From Moniliella sp. 'wahieum' (Eukaryota > Basidiomycota > Moniliellomycetes > Moniliellales > Moniliellaceae): DNA of 64,000 nt. Positions 63,832-64,000 of this stretch are shown piece by piece. The translations under genes were made by a program, and so were the position numbers. The stretch spans positions 248,001-312,000 of the forward strand of contig RSEE01000016.1 in the NCBI GenBank assembly GCA_003971905.1, written 5' to 3'. Positions within the stretch are counted from its first letter, which is position 1; each line of letters starts with the position of its first letter. The notes below the pieces were generated by a model, which saw nothing but the letters and a program-made list of their open reading frames with translations, ran no database searches and had not been told where the DNA came from.

Positions 63832-64000
63832 TTCGGGGTTGGGCGATGGAGGAGGAGGAGGGAGTGGTGGTGGTGGTGGCGGCGGGGATGGCGACGGTGA
63901 AGCGAATCGGGGCACCGGGCACCCTTGGGCAGCCGATCAAAACGCCAAGCGTCTTGTCGCAGCCAACCTTGGGGTCGCTTGCTGCTTGCTCGCGCACCCG
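63832..64000. promoter_or_regulatory. probable promoter/5' leader of the zinc-ribbon gene
   Basis: Directly upstream of the minus-strand start. It includes a plus-strand GGAGGAGGAGGAGGGAGTGG plus TGGTGGTGG tract (63849-63882), i.e. a CCT/CCA-rich pyrimidine tract on the coding strand, typical of fungal leaders. An open frame here lacks protein-like features. Confidence 0.4.

Overview
This is a gene-dense eukaryotic (fungal) chromosome segment. Genes carry short spliceosomal introns (about 40-180 nt) with GTATGT/GTACGT/GTGCGT-type donors and CTAAC/CTGAC branch sites. They encode fungal or core eukaryotic proteins, including a Zn2Cys6 regulator, a DUF1765/UPF0592 protein, a yeast-type Osh protein and a DUF6534-type membrane protein. 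DUF6534 is, to my knowledge, mainly a basidiomycete family. Together with GC-rich coding DNA and many dispersed TGACGCG-like short repeats, this suggests a basidiomycete, possibly in or near the Ustilaginomycotina. The exact lineage is inference.

Layout. 0.3-0.9 kb: a small secreted Cys-containing protein. 3.2-16.4 kb: one giant gene with a basic low-complexity head, a long coiled coil, a ~9.1 kb array of PAAPKEEVKVE-type repeats and a C-terminal transmembrane segment. 19.1-22.8 kb: DUF1765 protein. 23.7-24.9 kb: DUF6534 multi-pass membrane protein. 25-26.5 kb: repeat-rich spacer with a long inverted repeat. 26.6-28.7 kb: Zn2Cys6 transcription factor. 31.5-32.2 kb: penta-EF-hand protein. 33.3-34.7 kb: RRM-like, possibly mitochondrial protein. 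35.0-37.0 kb: secreted GH1 glycosidase. 37.7-40.7 kb: alanyl-tRNA synthetase, divergent from RPB10 at 41.1 kb. 42.3-43.5 kb: two small single-pass membrane proteins. 43.7-48.3 kb: PRMT1, CCT5 and the ADP/ATP carrier, all on the minus strand. 49-52.5 kb: poorly resolved membrane or hypothetical genes. 52.5-54.6 kb: mitochondrial Hsp70. 55.7-57.2 kb: NOP53. 57.5-61.8 kb: an Osh1/Osh2-type ANK-PH-FFAT-ORD protein. 63.1-63.8 kb: a zinc-ribbon protein.

A property that affects every call: nearly every long coding region, including essential housekeeping genes, is broken by single-base indels. Many lie at homopolymers, and conserved protein sequence resumes at once in another frame. The simplest reading is uncorrected sequencing or assembly error, so spans below are given for the gene and the frame breaks are noted. 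Codon-level models should not be trusted without polished reads.

The genes do not form a pathway cluster. Most are housekeeping: translation (AlaRS), transcription (RPB10), chaperoning (CCT5, mtHsp70), ribosome biogenesis (NOP53), nucleotide exchange (AAC), arginine methylation (PRMT1) and sterol/lipid transfer (Osh). The unusual elements are the giant repeat protein, the small secreted protein, the atypical GH1 enzyme and the repeat-rich spacers.
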